Program-made: the position numbers and the translations under genes
The notes under the pieces: generated by a model
Databases searched by the model: none
What the model was told of the DNA's origin: nothing
What the model saw: the letters and a program-made list of their open reading frames with translations, nothing else
Source: Spirochaetales bacterium
GTDB taxonomy: Bacteria; Spirochaetota; Spirochaetia; SZUA-6; JAFGRV01
Length of the DNA stretch: 64,000 nt
Assembly: GCA_016930085.1 (NCBI GenBank)
Contig: JAFGHO010000061.1
Location: 45,038-109,037, forward strand
Direction: 5' to 3'
Shown: one piece after another, positions 36,801 to 45,313 of the stretch
Layout of the letters: each line of letters opens with the position of its first letter
Numbering within the stretch: position 1 is the first letter of the stretch

Positions 36801-38262
36801 GTTCGTATGCGGCCCGTGCATGGGTGGTGATTTCATCGATAACAAGATCCGCATTGATGATTGTTCCGATAAATTTCCTGCCCGATCCGGTCGTACCGAC
36901 TCCCTGAAAAGTTATCGAAATCTTCTTTTTTTGCATGATATCGTCAATCGCTTCCAATATTGTCTGCGTTGCCCTGATCGGCCGGCCCGCAGTCCGGGTA
37001 TAAAAACCGGCAAGGACATTGTTTTGCCGGTCGATCAGCACGGCTTTTGTCGATGTCGAACCGATATCGATCCCCAGATACACATCGGTATCGCTTTCAA
37101 ACCCCCCGTACACATCGACTTCGACATCGACGGCATGATTTCGTGGAGTAAACAGATATCTCTCTTCGCTCGAGAACTCCGGATACCGGGACAGACACAG
37201 CCGAAGCGGTTTATAGGCATACGTCTTTTCAATGGCTGTTTCTCGAATAACCGACAGTATGTCGTGTAATTCCCCGGCGGGCGGTTTTTTCTCTTCAAGC
37301 AGGAGAAGCGCCGCCCCGATGGCTCCATATACCTGCGAATATTCGCCGACCACAGGTTCCCTGGACAACAGGTTTCTGATGTGTTTGACAACCGCCCGGT
37401 TCATTGAAACCCCGCCTGCAAATATCAACGGCGTTCTGATTTTCGATTCATCCGGGATCAGGGTTTCGATGATGTTCCGTGCCAGGCCTTCACAAAGGCC
37501 GTCCGAGATCTGGCCGACGGAATACCCCTGCTGCTGGGCGTGAATAAGATCCGTTTTTGTAAACACCGCACACCTGGTCGCAATCCCCGGCCGTTCATTC
37601 CCGCGGTTCGATAATGCAATCCCGCTTAATTCGCTGCTGCTTCCGATATTGAGCCGTTTTGCCTGCTGATCCAGAAAACTGCCCGTTCCGGCCGCACATG
37701 AGGAATTGGCCCGGTAGCTTTTATATTCACCCCGTTCATTAAAGGTGATAAGGCCGTAATTCTGACCGCCGACAAACAGAATACTTCCGGTATCGGGATA
37801 AAGATGCCTGACCCCCCGAATGACGGAAAGCTGTGTATCATATCGGTCCGCTTTGGCTATAATATCGGGTGTAGAAGACGTTACCGCGATGGCGGAAGGA
37901 GGAGTGGTTTTCAGTCCGCACAATATGTCGGTTAATTTTTCTTTTATCGATCCGTGATGAAAACAATATGATGTTGTGAGTATTGTTTTGTTGTCATCGA
38001 TCAAGGCAACTGATACGGCAACAGATCCTATGTCGATTCCTAAAACCGTTATCACCGGCTCCTCACCCTTCTGTGTTGCAGCCCTACGACATATACTCCA
38101 GCCCGCGTCTGTGCCGTTAAAAACCGGAGCCATGAGAGATGAAAGTTCAGGCGGCCGTCCTCTTCCCGGGCCGTTCTCACCTGAAACATACGCCGTGTCG
38201 GGAATAATGCCGTCAAACAATATCCCGATATCCAATGTCTCAATAATAACCTTTTTTGTCAT
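33874..38262 (-). CDS. Acyl-CoA dehydratase activase fusion (two BadF/HgdC ASKHA domains + DUF2229 + HgdB-like region)
   Basis: Up to 1,462 residues. The true start may be GTG 38055 (residue 70), preceded by GAGGAG, since the first 69 residues match no domain. Two ASKHA ATPase domains follow: VLGIDIGSVAVS (about 73) with the [4Fe-4S] Cys in SSCAAGTGSF and ATRCAVF, and LGIDIGSTSTKA (about 397) with NVCAAGTGSF and SDRCTVFMERD. Next comes a Cys-rich CGLCLNKCKI (about 676), then DUF2229 and a C-terminal dehydratase-subunit-like region. Such giant proteins are usually called 2-hydroxyacyl-CoA dehydratase activators; they use ATP to drive low-potential electron transfer. The partner enzyme is not in the window. 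Divergent from a URO-D-family gene. Confidence 0.85.
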   Translation of the reverse strand: MTKKVIIETLDIGILFDGIIPDTAYVSGENGPGRGRPPELSSLMAPVFNGTDAGWSICRRAATQKGEEPVITVLGIDIGSVAVSVALIDDNKTILTTSYCFHHGSIKEKLTDILCGLKTTPPSAIAVTSSTPDIIAKADRYDTQLSVIRGVRHLYPDTGSILFVGGQNYGLITFNERGEYKSYRANSSCAAGTGSFLDQQAKRLNIGSSSELSGIALSNRGNERPGIATRCAVFTKTDLIHAQQQGYSVGQISDGLCEGLARNIIETLIPDESKIRTPLIFAGGVSMNRAVVKHIRNLLSREPVVGEYSQVYGAIGAALLLLEEKKPPAGELHDILSVIRETAIEKTYAYKPLRLCLSRYPEFSSEERYLFTPRNHAVDVEVDVYGGFESDTDVYLGIDIGSTSTKAVLIDRQNNVLAGFYTRTAGRPIRATQTILEAIDDIMQKKKISITFQGVGTTGSGRKFIGTIINADLVIDEITTHARAAYELDPEVDTIIEIGGQDSKFTTLNNGMVTFSVMNNVCAAGTGSFIEEQAEKLGCPLTEYSRRAMNTPSPLASDRCTVFMERDINHYLVSGYSVDEVLASVLHSVRENYLTKVSVEAHIGKKICFQGATAKNKALVAAFEQKLQKPIFVSKYCHVTGALGCALILAENKITGSKFRGIGLYKEEIPFETDVCGLCLNKCKINKVIVQGVTVVFGFLCGRDADTKRYVNNKKNVFNLVDEYRKVFSKSHAPIQYRSVKTIGIPRALFLSEELTIWEHFFNTLGMKVVSSETVKEPIAIGKRIAGGEFCAPVSAYFGHVKYLSEKADYIFLPVYLENRNKEKEKIRQYCYYSQFASSLAASITGLRLEGRIIMPVIDTRHFNTAAELYKILKPLINCTYWSVYFAYQRALDFMNERRERLKNIFKREFDRTSDISVLFIGRPYTILEKNMNKGIPDFFESLEIKTFYQDMLTFSKEDTEEIEDLLKAFHWYYASKILESAVIAAKTKGLYPVYITSFKCGPDSFAIEYFKRIMDRYQKPYLILQLDEHGSGVGYETRIEAAVRSFRNHFARTDKAVQRNTGLPVVPVIDKRIKGKTLLFPCWDPIASRLIEAVLIKEGIDARMVELSEHAIQLGPRSNTGMCIPVNIIIQSYLDYMTTHHLDPRQTVLWMFDSDLACNIKLYPSFIKSMFESYGKGMENVAVYIGDIMFTDISIQAAIDAYFAQMLGGMLRKIGCKIRPYETEKGMTDTIIGQSLSIFYNMFLGNRNKEDDVRKVVNLFKGIDISPAKRPKVAVFGDIYVRDNDVMNQDLIHCIENYGGEVITMPFSDILKLVANPFIERSMRTGTFFDAFAAKAMVTIIDSLEKTFFKLFNEILEEQPFDWNINYREALDYFNVKIEQTGESADNLINIYALHRRYPDIALFVQTNPAFCCAGLVTEAMRDRIESLTGVPVATLTYDGTRKNINQALIPYISYAGENVR

Positions 38263-38392
38263 TATATTCTATAGAATATATCAAATAATTACCGGAAACC
38301 CGATGTTTTGTTTCACGATACACTTCCGGCAAGGAATCGCCGACAATGACGGGACGATCGACGTTATATATTTCCTTTCCACGATGAAAAGC

Positions 38393-38421
38393 TTGACAGG
38401 AAGTACTACTTCTCTTATCAT
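38393..38421 (+). promoter_or_regulatory. Probable sigma-70 promoter of the URO-D-family gene
   Basis: TTGACA (38393-38398), exact 17-base spacer, TATCAT (38416-38421), 53 bases before the ATG at 38475. Confidence 0.6.
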
Positions 38422-38474
38422 CTGATCTGATATATTGATTACACGTCGAAAAGGATGTTGTCGGCAGTAATGCT

Positions 38475-39497
38475 ATGACCGAAAAATTGTTTCTACACAG
38501 AGTAAAAGCCGCATATAACGAAAAACGCCGTCTTGTCGCCCCCCTGATGGGATTTCCCGGTTTGAATCTTACCGGCAGCACGATAAAACTCGCCCAGCAA
38601 AATTATGGCGAACACTTCAAGGCGATCAAGGCCCTGGCGGATCTTTTTCACCCGGACGCGGTCTTCCCGCTCATGGATCTGTCTGTCGAGGCGAATGCGC
38701 TGGGACGCTATACGGTGTTCCCGAAAGAGGAATCGGCGACGGTGGTCAGGGACCATTTCTCCCTTGACGATCTCAAACGATTCAGGGAACCGGTGATCGT
38801 TTTCGATACAAGGCTTTCCGGTTACGTGGAAACCGTCAAACTGATGAGTATCGTCCTGCCCCAATCGATTATACGGGGGGCGTATGTGACCGGGCCGTAT
38901 ACGCTCGCCGCCCTGCTTATGGGCGCGGATGACGCGGCCATGGCGAGTATTTTAGATCCGGATGAGCTGGAACAGGTATGCCAGTTCGCGACGGAACGGG
39001 TATTGGAATACACCCGCCTCCTCGTCTCGGCGGGAGCGCAGATGATCTGCGTTCTGGAACCGAGTGCGGTCATGCTCGGGCCGGAACAATTCGCCAGGTT
39101 TTCAGGCCACTATGTCCACTCGATCACCTTGAGTTGCGAATATACGGATGTGGCGGTCGTTTATCACACCTGCGGGAATACAATGCACCTTATCGAAAAA
39201 ATGGCCGAATGCAGTGTGAACGCCCTGAGTCTCGATGCCGATGAAACCGGTGTCGATCTGGCCGAAGCGGCGAAAAGGGTGCCGGAAGACGTGATCATTA
39301 TCGGCAATATCAGTCCGGTCGGTACATTGCTGCACGGAACACCCGCGGGCGTCGAAAAAGAGGTACTTGCGCTGCTCGATCGGATGAGACCGTTTGCGAA
39401 CTTCGTCCTGAGTTCCGGGTGCGATCTTCCCCAGGAAACACCGATCGAGAATATCAAGGCGTTTATGCGGTGCAGCCGCGACTACAGGCTGCCGTAG
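38475..39497 (+). CDS. Uroporphyrinogen decarboxylase-fold protein, MtaA/MtbA-like
   Basis: A 340-residue TIM-barrel protein of the URO-D family. The zinc ligands used by corrinoid:CoM methyltransferases (MtaA/MtbA) are visible: His and Cys in VVYHTCGN and a later Cys in SSGCDLPQETP. True uroporphyrinogen decarboxylases lack this H-x-C...C site, so a methyl- or alkyl-transferase-type role is favoured. No corrinoid protein is adjacent. The divergent activase fusion may belong to the same redox/methyl pathway because reductive activators of corrinoid enzymes are also ATP-dependent, but this is inference. Confidence 0.82.
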   Translation: MTEKLFLHRVKAAYNEKRRLVAPLMGFPGLNLTGSTIKLAQQNYGEHFKAIKALADLFHPDAVFPLMDLSVEANALGRYTVFPKEESATVVRDHFSLDDLKRFREPVIVFDTRLSGYVETVKLMSIVLPQSIIRGAYVTGPYTLAALLMGADDAAMASILDPDELEQVCQFATERVLEYTRLLVSAGAQMICVLEPSAVMLGPEQFARFSGHYVHSITLSCEYTDVAVVYHTCGNTMHLIEKMAECSVNALSLDADETGVDLAEAAKRVPEDVIIIGNISPVGTLLHGTPAGVEKEVLALLDRMRPFANFVLSSGCDLPQETPIENIKAFMRCSRDYRLP

Positions 39498-39550
39498 AAC
39501 ACATCTTTCCCTCCGCCGCTGCCCGCGGCCGAACCCGATTTATCCGTTTC

Positions 39551-40765
39551 CTACCAGGTTCGGGCATACCGCCGTCCCGACTTTCTCCTTTTTTTAAGTA
39601 AGTTTCGCTGTCTCGGCGACCGGTCGCGGTTCGTTCCGCCATCACGGGTCAGACCCGATATCATTTTCACCTCGATGTCACAGTCGAGCAACCGCTGGAT
39701 GCCCCAGAGGTACTTCTGTTCTTCCGCACTTACTAGCGAAAGGGCGACACCGTTTTCGCCTGCCCGTCCGGTCCGTCCGATCCGGTGGATGTAATCCATG
39801 GGGAAATGGGGAAGATCGTAATTGACCACATACGGGAGATGGGCGATATCGAGACCCCTCGAAGCGATATCGGTTGCCACGAGGACTCTAACCTTCCCCT
39901 CTTTAAACGCGGAAAGCGCCCGGGTCCGTGCAGCCTGGTTTTTATTGCCGTGTATTGCCTCGGCGGTAATACCGTCTTTTGACAGCTGCTCCGCCAGGCG
40001 GCCGGCACCGTATTTCGTACGGGTGAACACCAGTACCTGTTTCCACTCCCCTTCCCTGACGAGGTGGGTGAGCAGTTCCCGTTTTTTTACATGATCCACG
40101 GGATAGACGGACTGGATAACGGTATCGACCGGTTTGTTCCGGGTGATCTCGATACACTGCGGATTATCGAGAATACGGTCCGCAAGCTCCTTCACGCTGT
40201 CGGTGTAGGTCGCTGAAAAAAAGAGTGTCTGACGCCTGCCGGGCAAAAGCCGTAATATCCTTCTGATATCGTGAATGAATCCCATGTCGAGCATCCGATC
40301 CGCCTCGTCCAGCACCAGAATTTCCACGCGGGAAAGATTGACGGTTCCCCGATTCTGGTGGTCCAAAAGCCTTCCGGGAGTCGCGACCAGAATATCGACA
40401 CCCCGCTTGAGGCGGCTTATCTGGGAATGTATCCCGACCCCGCCGAAGACAACCGCGGAACGAAGCCGGAGATTTTTTCCATAGTGGCGGACGCTTTCTC
40501 CCACCTGCGCAGCCAGTTCCCGTGTGGGGGCAAGAATGAGGGCGCGGGGACATAATCCCCCCGAAGATTCCCTGTTTAACATTTGAAGCATGGGCAGGGT
40601 AAAGGCCGCCGTTTTCCCGGTCCCTGTCTGGGCGCCGGCAAGAATGTCGCTTCCTTTAAGGATGACCGGTATCGCCCTTTCCTGAATAGCTGTCGGGCTG
40701 CTGTAGCCCCGTGCTGCGACCGCACTGATCAATTCGGCCTCGAGGCCGAGTTCCTGAAATCTCAT
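39551..40765 (-). CDS. rhlE: DEAD-box RNA helicase, RhlE-like
   Basis: A 404-residue helicase with all motifs: Q motif (FQELGL...[10 protein letters not shown]), [11 protein letters not shown], Ia [40 protein letters not shown]. The C-terminus is short and basic ([11 protein letters not shown]), typical of RhlE-type proteins that remodel RNA or ribosomal particles. It stands alone; the stop is 54 bases from the convergent URO-D-family gene. Confidence 0.93.
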   Translation of the reverse strand: MRFQELGLEAELISAVAARGYSSPTAIQERAIPVILKGSDILAGAQTGTGKTAAFTLPMLQMLNRESSGGLCPRALILAPTRELAAQVGESVRHYGKNLRLRSAVVFGGVGIHSQISRLKRGVDILVATPGRLLDHQNRGTVNLSRVEILVLDEADRMLDMGFIHDIRRILRLLPGRRQTLFFSATYTDSVKELADRILDNPQCIEITRNKPVDTVIQSVYPVDHVKKRELLTHLVREGEWKQVLVFTRTKYGAGRLAEQLSKDGITAEAIHGNKNQAARTRALSAFKEGKVRVLVATDIASRGLDIAHLPYVVNYDLPHFPMDYIHRIGRTGRAGENGVALSLVSAEEQKYLWGIQRLLDCDIEVKMISGLTRDGGTNRDRSPRQRNLLKKRRKSGRRYARTW

Positions 40766-41101
40766 ATAATAACTCCATTATAGACCTCACCGGTATACCC
40801 GGAAAGGATGTTGATTACAGAAAATGTTTTAAGCTTTTAATGGATGTATATATATAAAGGTAGATATATTAATTATTCACCAAAACTCATTACTATTTCT
40901 GTCTATTCATACGAATATGCTCAATAATACATCCGAATCGGAAAAAAAGCAATACCTTCACGAAAAAAAAGTGCAAAATGTCTGGTTTACGACAAAAAAA
41001 AGATAAAAATCGTCTTTTATGAAACCAACCTTCACCCCGATGCGTATACTCCAATATACATAAACGGTATTTTTTTAAAGAACATAATAAAAAAGGCGGA
41101 T
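40766..41101. other. A/T-rich non-coding stretch
   Basis: 336 bases between the divergent helicase and small membrane-protein genes. It is very A/T-rich (including a TATATATA run near 40850) and presumably holds both promoters. I see no open frame or stable hairpin that I can support. Confidence 0.5.
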
Positions 41102-41353
41102 ATGGAACATAAAAACAAGCATCAAACGAAAAGGAAAACCAATTTCCGGTATTGTCGGTTTCTCACCACCACAGGCGCCATGCTTATCTGGTCGCTTCTC
41201 GCGGGTACTGCGTTCTTTTTTTATGTGAAATATCATGAACTTCTCTATCTCGTTATTACGATATTGATCGTGTTGATCGGCGTATCGAATCTGGCGGGTA
41301 ATATTATTGCGAAGGCGGTGCGGAATGAATCAAAAAAAGAAAACCATCATTAA
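41102..41353 (+). CDS. Small two-helix membrane protein upstream of the glycosyltransferase (PgaD/IcaD-like role possible)
   Basis: An 83-residue protein with a basic N-terminus, two hydrophobic segments (about 25-45 and 48-70) and a His-rich end. It overlaps the glycosyltransferase gene by 29 bases. In poly-N-acetylglucosamine systems a small two-helix protein (PgaD or IcaD) accompanies the PgaC/IcaA synthase, and this may be the equivalent. Sequence similarity is not evident, so the role is inferred from topology and overlap. Confidence 0.6.
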   Translation: MEHKNKHQTKRKTNFRYCRFLTTTGAMLIWSLLAGTAFFFYVKYHELLYLVITILIVLIGVSNLAGNIIAKAVRNESKKENHH

Positions 41354-42689
41354 CAGAAAAAACCTTCTTGTTGCGCTGTTTTATATGGTAACGGCGGCGA
41401 TACTCTTTCTCGCTTTTTTTCTGACGGGGAAGGATGAGAATTTTGTGGGCCCGATATGGAAAATCCTCTTCATTTTTCTCGCCCCCCTCATATTACGGCT
41501 GTTCGTCTATATTTTCCTCGGCCCGTGGTATTCGGTCGCTATGGCGATAAAGGACGCGCGGCTTTCGCGGGAGCGGAAGAATTATACGCCCAGGGTATCG
41601 CTTCTCCTGCCGGCGTGGAACGAGGAAGTCGGCATTATCCCGACGATCCAATCCGCGCTTGAGAGCGATTACCGGAACCTCGAAATCATCGTCATCAATG
41701 ACGGCTCGACGGACAATACCGATTCACTCGTGAGGCAGTTCATCGCACGCAATGTGAAGCGTATTCGGGAAAGCGGGAAATCGATCGTCTACGAATACAA
41801 GACGAACGGCGGAAAGGCAAAAGCCCTGAACAGGGGGATCACCCTCTCCTCCGGCGATATCATCATCACGATCGACGCCGATTGCATCCTCGAACCCTCG
41901 GCAATTTCGAACTTCGTCAAACGCTTCCGGGACCCGAAGGTAATGTGCGTTGCAGGAAACATCATGGTGGGAAACACGAACACGCTGCTCGGAATCGTTC
42001 AGTTCTTCGAATACCTCTTCTCCTTCTACCTGAAAAAAGTCGACTCCCTTCTCAATACCATCTATATCGTCGGCGGGGCGGCAGCCGCTTACCGGCGGAG
42101 CGTGTTCGAACAATTCGGCTATTTTTCGGCGGACACGATCACCGAGGACATCGATCTATCCATACGGATTCAGGACGCGGGTATGAAGATCGAATTCGCC
42201 GCCGACGCTGTCGTCTACACGGAAGGCGCGACCGACCTCGGGGGTCTGCTCAAGCAACGGCTGCGTTGGAAACGGGGTAGAATCGATACCTTCTGGAAAT
42301 ACAGGTACCTCTTCTTCAGCACGAAGAAACGCCACAACAAACTGTTCACATGCGTGGTCCTCCCATTTTCAGTCTATTCGGAACTGGAACTTTTTCTCGA
42401 GGTATATATCGTCGGCCTTTTTATAATGCACCTGATTCTTTCACACAATTTTTCCGGTTTTTTAATCGGCCTGGCCATCCTCGCGTTCCTTTTTTACCTG
42501 ATTCTCTCGTCTCCCTGCAACAGGAAACATTTCGGTCCGAACGTAAAATACATTTTTGTCGGCTGGATGCTCTTTTACATCGCGATCTTTGTCGAATACA
42601 ACGCCCTGGTCAAGTCGATTGTCGGATTCATGAAAAAGGATGAAATCAGGTGGCAGTGCTGGAAACGAAAAGGGGTGTTCGGGGAATAG
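41325..42689 (+). CDS. Membrane glycosyltransferase family 2 (PgaC/IcaA-like)
   Basis: 454 residues from ATG 41325, which opens the charged KKKTIINRKN before the first helix. Two N-terminal helices, a cytoplasmic GT2 domain and three C-terminal helices. Catalytic motifs: VINDGSTDN, TIDADC (DxD-like), TITEDIDLSI (TED base) and LKQRLRWKRG (Q(Q/R)xRW processive motif), which defines processive synthases of beta-linked polysaccharides such as poly-GlcNAc, hyaluronan or cellulose-like polymers. A PgaB deacetylase or outer-membrane exporter is not present, so this may be an orphan biofilm polysaccharide synthase. Confidence 0.9.
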   Translation: MNQKKKTIINRKNLLVALFYMVTAAILFLAFFLTGKDENFVGPIWKILFIFLAPLILRLFVYIFLGPWYSVAMAIKDARLSRERKNYTPRVSLLLPAWNEEVGIIPTIQSALESDYRNLEIIVINDGSTDNTDSLVRQFIARNVKRIRESGKSIVYEYKTNGGKAKALNRGITLSSGDIIITIDADCILEPSAISNFVKRFRDPKVMCVAGNIMVGNTNTLLGIVQFFEYLFSFYLKKVDSLLNTIYIVGGAAAAYRRSVFEQFGYFSADTITEDIDLSIRIQDAGMKIEFAADAVVYTEGATDLGGLLKQRLRWKRGRIDTFWKYRYLFFSTKKRHNKLFTCVVLPFSVYSELELFLEVYIVGLFIMHLILSHNFSGFLIGLAILAFLFYLILSSPCNRKHFGPNVKYIFVGWMLFYIAIFVEYNALVKSIVGFMKKDEIRWQCWKRKGVFGE

Positions 42690-42703
42690 AAAGGCTGACA
42701 CAG

Positions 42704-42743
42704 AAGCGGCCCGTTTTTCATTCCTCCTTTAGCGGGGCCGCTT
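42704..42743 (+). terminator. Terminator after the glycosyltransferase gene
   Basis: AAGCGGCCC (42704-42712) pairs with GGGCCGCTT (42735-42743) across a 22-base loop, followed by TTGTTT. It lies between convergent genes and may serve the plus-strand gene. Confidence 0.6.
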
Positions 42744-42778
42744 TTGTTTCCGCCATAAAATCTACTGCTCCTCCTTTC

Positions 42779-44326
42779 TTACGGGCGCTGGTAGATGTCT
42801 TCGATATAGGCTGAGTCAAGCACCCTGTCGAAAATATAAACGTCGTCGATATCCCCCTCGAAACTGTCCATATAATTTCCGTCTCGTCCGATACCGAGAG
42901 GACTCGTCGACGGTGTCATCGAAGCCGTGCACGGCATCGACGCGGCAAAAACACCGTCAAAATAAAGCTCGACCAGATCCGTCGTGTCTTTGTAGGTAAC
43001 GGCGAAATGATGCCACATAGAGTCAACCGGAAGCACGGGGTGTCCCGCGTCGGAAAACCAGAGGGTTTCAGTACCGACCTTTATATAGAACTTGCCTGTG
43101 TCACATCGAACCCCGATCCCGTACATTTTTGTATAATCCTTCCCTAGAAAACACTGGTATGCGTGGGTTCCGGAGATGGTTCGCCGTACCCAGCCCGCAA
43201 TGGTAAAACCCTCATAAATGTCCGGGTGCACCCCATCAGACACTTTTATATAATCCGATGAGACATCGTAGGCGCTGCACGGGTTTCCGTTTCTGTCCGT
43301 AACACATGGGGGGGAGCCTACGAGTTGACCGTCTCTCCCCCACCCGCTTTCATCGTACGGATTGCCATTGAAGGGATAGAATGCCTGCGCCGTCGATTCT
43401 ACGACAATTGTCGTGTAATCATAACTCCAGTTTCCCGCATAATCGTAGACGGCGAATTCGATATCATACCAGCCGTCGTATGAAGCGGTGACATACGTGG
43501 TCTGGGCGTAAGGATCTGAAAAATCGAGCGTTCCCGGGCCCGACATCTGGTGCCACTCGAATCCGGCGATACCGTTCGCATCGTTTCCGTTTCCCGCAAG
43601 TTCGAAACCGCTTCCGGTCGTGCGGTCGTACCCCGCGTCGACGTCCGGCGGAACGGTGTCGATTATCAAATAATTGTACGATGTTTCCGACCATATCCCC
43701 GACCCGTTGCGCTCCTGTATATAAAAGTAATGGATGCCGTCGGAAAGGGATGACGGCGCGCTAAAATAGGTGTCGGAGATTTCATAGGCATCCCACTCGA
43801 GGTTCGAATCGTCGATCTTCAAGCGGTAGGTTCCGTTACCCCCGCCGCCCGACGACCAGGTCCATGTCGGCGTGTCGTAATTGACATAGTCTCCCATTCC
43901 GTTATAGATACAGGGCGGATTCGGCGCGGAAGGATCGGGGGTCGGATCGGGATCCGGGGTGCTTCCCGCAGGATCGTATATCGAGAGGGTCGCCTTTCCG
44001 GTTTTTCCCTCATACCGCGCGTACACCTCGATCGTTCCCGCGGACCATGCGTACACTTCGCCGTTGTATGAAATCGTGGCGATCTCCGGACGACTCACGC
44101 TCCATGAGGCCGAATTGGTGATATCCATCCGTATATCCTCTCCCGGATCGATCCATTCGGCGTGGAAATAGATATATTGATAGATTTCGACGGACGCGTT
44201 TCGGGGGGTCACATTGATCGAGGGTTCATTCAGGCCGTCGATAAAGGTGATGAGCAGATTGCATCCTGACAGCGTCATTGCGGCAATTATGAATATAATG
44301 AATAGAATTGATTTTCCTGTATTCAC
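42779..44326 (-). CDS. LamG-domain surface lipoprotein
   Basis: 515 residues from a GTG at 44326 preceded by AAGGAG; the longer ATG frame adds 11 residues without a ribosome site. Lipobox LSGC. Next comes a bacterial Ig-like (BIG2-type) domain ending YEGKTGKATLSIYDP, a Pro/Asp linker (TPDPDPTPDPS), a PKD/Ig-like middle (DAGYDRTTGSGFELAGNG), then a C-terminal LamG/concanavalin-like domain: YPFNGNPYDESGWGRDG, FTIAGWVRR, HHFAVTYKD, ELYFDGV and DIDDVYIFDRVL. LamG domains bind glycans or other ligands. It is likely anchored at the outer membrane as an adhesin or glycan-binding protein. Confidence 0.88.
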   Translation of the reverse strand: MNTGKSILFIIFIIAAMTLSGCNLLITFIDGLNEPSINVTPRNASVEIYQYIYFHAEWIDPGEDIRMDITNSASWSVSRPEIATISYNGEVYAWSAGTIEVYARYEGKTGKATLSIYDPAGSTPDPDPTPDPSAPNPPCIYNGMGDYVNYDTPTWTWSSGGGGNGTYRLKIDDSNLEWDAYEISDTYFSAPSSLSDGIHYFYIQERNGSGIWSETSYNYLIIDTVPPDVDAGYDRTTGSGFELAGNGNDANGIAGFEWHQMSGPGTLDFSDPYAQTTYVTASYDGWYDIEFAVYDYAGNWSYDYTTIVVESTAQAFYPFNGNPYDESGWGRDGQLVGSPPCVTDRNGNPCSAYDVSSDYIKVSDGVHPDIYEGFTIAGWVRRTISGTHAYQCFLGKDYTKMYGIGVRCDTGKFYIKVGTETLWFSDAGHPVLPVDSMWHHFAVTYKDTTDLVELYFDGVFAASMPCTASMTPSTSPLGIGRDGNYMDSFEGDIDDVYIFDRVLDSAYIEDIYQRP

Positions 44327-44571
44327 GTTGGCTCCTTGGCGGCAGTCACCGCCGCGCATCAGGCCGCGTTTTGCACCAACGTTTTATAAAATACTTTCAG
44401 ATAATAAAAACAGGCAACATTTTAATAAACCATATGTCTCTCACAAAGACCGATGCCGTTCTGTGTTAAATATACTATCGGAAAACGGAAAACGGCAACT
44501 TCACGCAGGAAAAAAACGTCCGGATCTACCCGCACGGACGACGGGAAGAAAGCGGGCTTATATATTAATCA

Positions 44572-44599
44572 TTGCTTTTCAGGGAAATTATGCTATAAT
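44572..44599 (+). promoter_or_regulatory. Extended -10 promoter of the dockerin-like gene
   Basis: TTGCTT (44572-44577), 16-base spacer, TGCTATAAT with the -10 at 44594-44599. The 348-base gap 44327-44674 otherwise holds no gene; the leader from this promoter would be about 70 bases with AGGAG before the ATG at 44675. Confidence 0.65.
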
Positions 44600-44674
44600 G
44601 AAGCAACAAACAGCCGGATTTCCGGTAAATCCGGGATTATATACATAATACAGGGTACAGGATGAGGAGAAAAA

Positions 44675-45232
44675 ATGGTTAAAAAAGAATATCTGCTTGT
44701 TTTTGTCATCGCGGGGCTCGCCGTCGCCTACGCGCTGCTTTCGCTTTTCAATTTCCTCACCGGGGGACGCATCGCGAAGGTCTTCAATAGAAAACTCGCG
44801 GTCGGCACCATGATCATCGCCATGACCGCGATTTTCAATGCCGGCGCGTTCGCCCAGACAACGGCAACCGATACCCCGACACCGACCCCCGTCTACGGGA
44901 CGCTCGAACCCACATCTGAACCGGATGCGACGCCGGTCGTCGTTCCCGTCTACACGACGCCCCCGCCGACTGAAACCGAAGCCCCCGTACCCTCAGAACC
45001 GGTGGTCGTCTACGGCGCGCCTCAGCCCGGCGACGTGAACCTCGATTTCAAGGTCGATATCGTGGATTCCCTCCTGATCGCCCAATACTATGTGGGAAGC
45101 CAACCTGCCAATTTCCTGAGTGACTATGCCGATGTGGACAACAACGGCAAGATCGACATCATCGATGCCCTGCTTGTCGCGCAGAAATACGTGGGGGCGA
45201 TCGACAGGTTTCCGGATAAATCGGGGGAATAA
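44675..45232 (+). CDS. Membrane-anchored/secreted protein with Pro-rich linker and dockerin-like EF-hand pair
   Basis: 185 residues. Two hydrophobic segments (about 6-28 and 42-62, the second ending in AFAQ, a possible signal-peptidase site) precede a Thr/Pro/Glu linker (about 63-115). The C-terminus is a type-I dockerin: two calcium loops, GDVNLDFKVDIVDSLLIAQY and ADVDNNGKIDIIDALLVAQ, each followed by a helix. Dockerins bind cohesins in cellulosomes, but single dockerins also occur in non-cellulosomal bacteria. No cohesin is seen in the window. It is directly upstream of a radical SAM enzyme, so it could be a modification substrate or a partner. Confidence 0.8.
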   Translation: MVKKEYLLVFVIAGLAVAYALLSLFNFLTGGRIAKVFNRKLAVGTMIIAMTAIFNAGAFAQTTATDTPTPTPVYGTLEPTSEPDATPVVVPVYTTPPPTETEAPVPSEPVVVYGAPQPGDVNLDFKVDIVDSLLIAQYYVGSQPANFLSDYADVDNNGKIDIIDALLVAQKYVGAIDRFPDKSGE

Positions 45233-45241
45233 GACCGATAT

Positions 45242-45307
45242 ATGACACGCGGCATTGACCTCCCCGACATCCCGGCAGACCAAATCGGTTCAGCCTATAC
45301 ACGATAA
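45242..45307 (+). CDS. Possible 21-residue small ORF
   Basis: ATG 45242 to TAA 45307 encodes MTRGIDLPDIPADQIGSAYT plus one Arg, in the gap between the dockerin-like and radical SAM genes and in the same frame as the latter. It has no cysteine and only a weak, distant purine-rich site. It may be a leader or peptide substrate, or chance. Confidence 0.2.
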   Translation: MTRGIDLPDIPADQIGSAYTR

Positions 45308-45313
45308 CAACCG

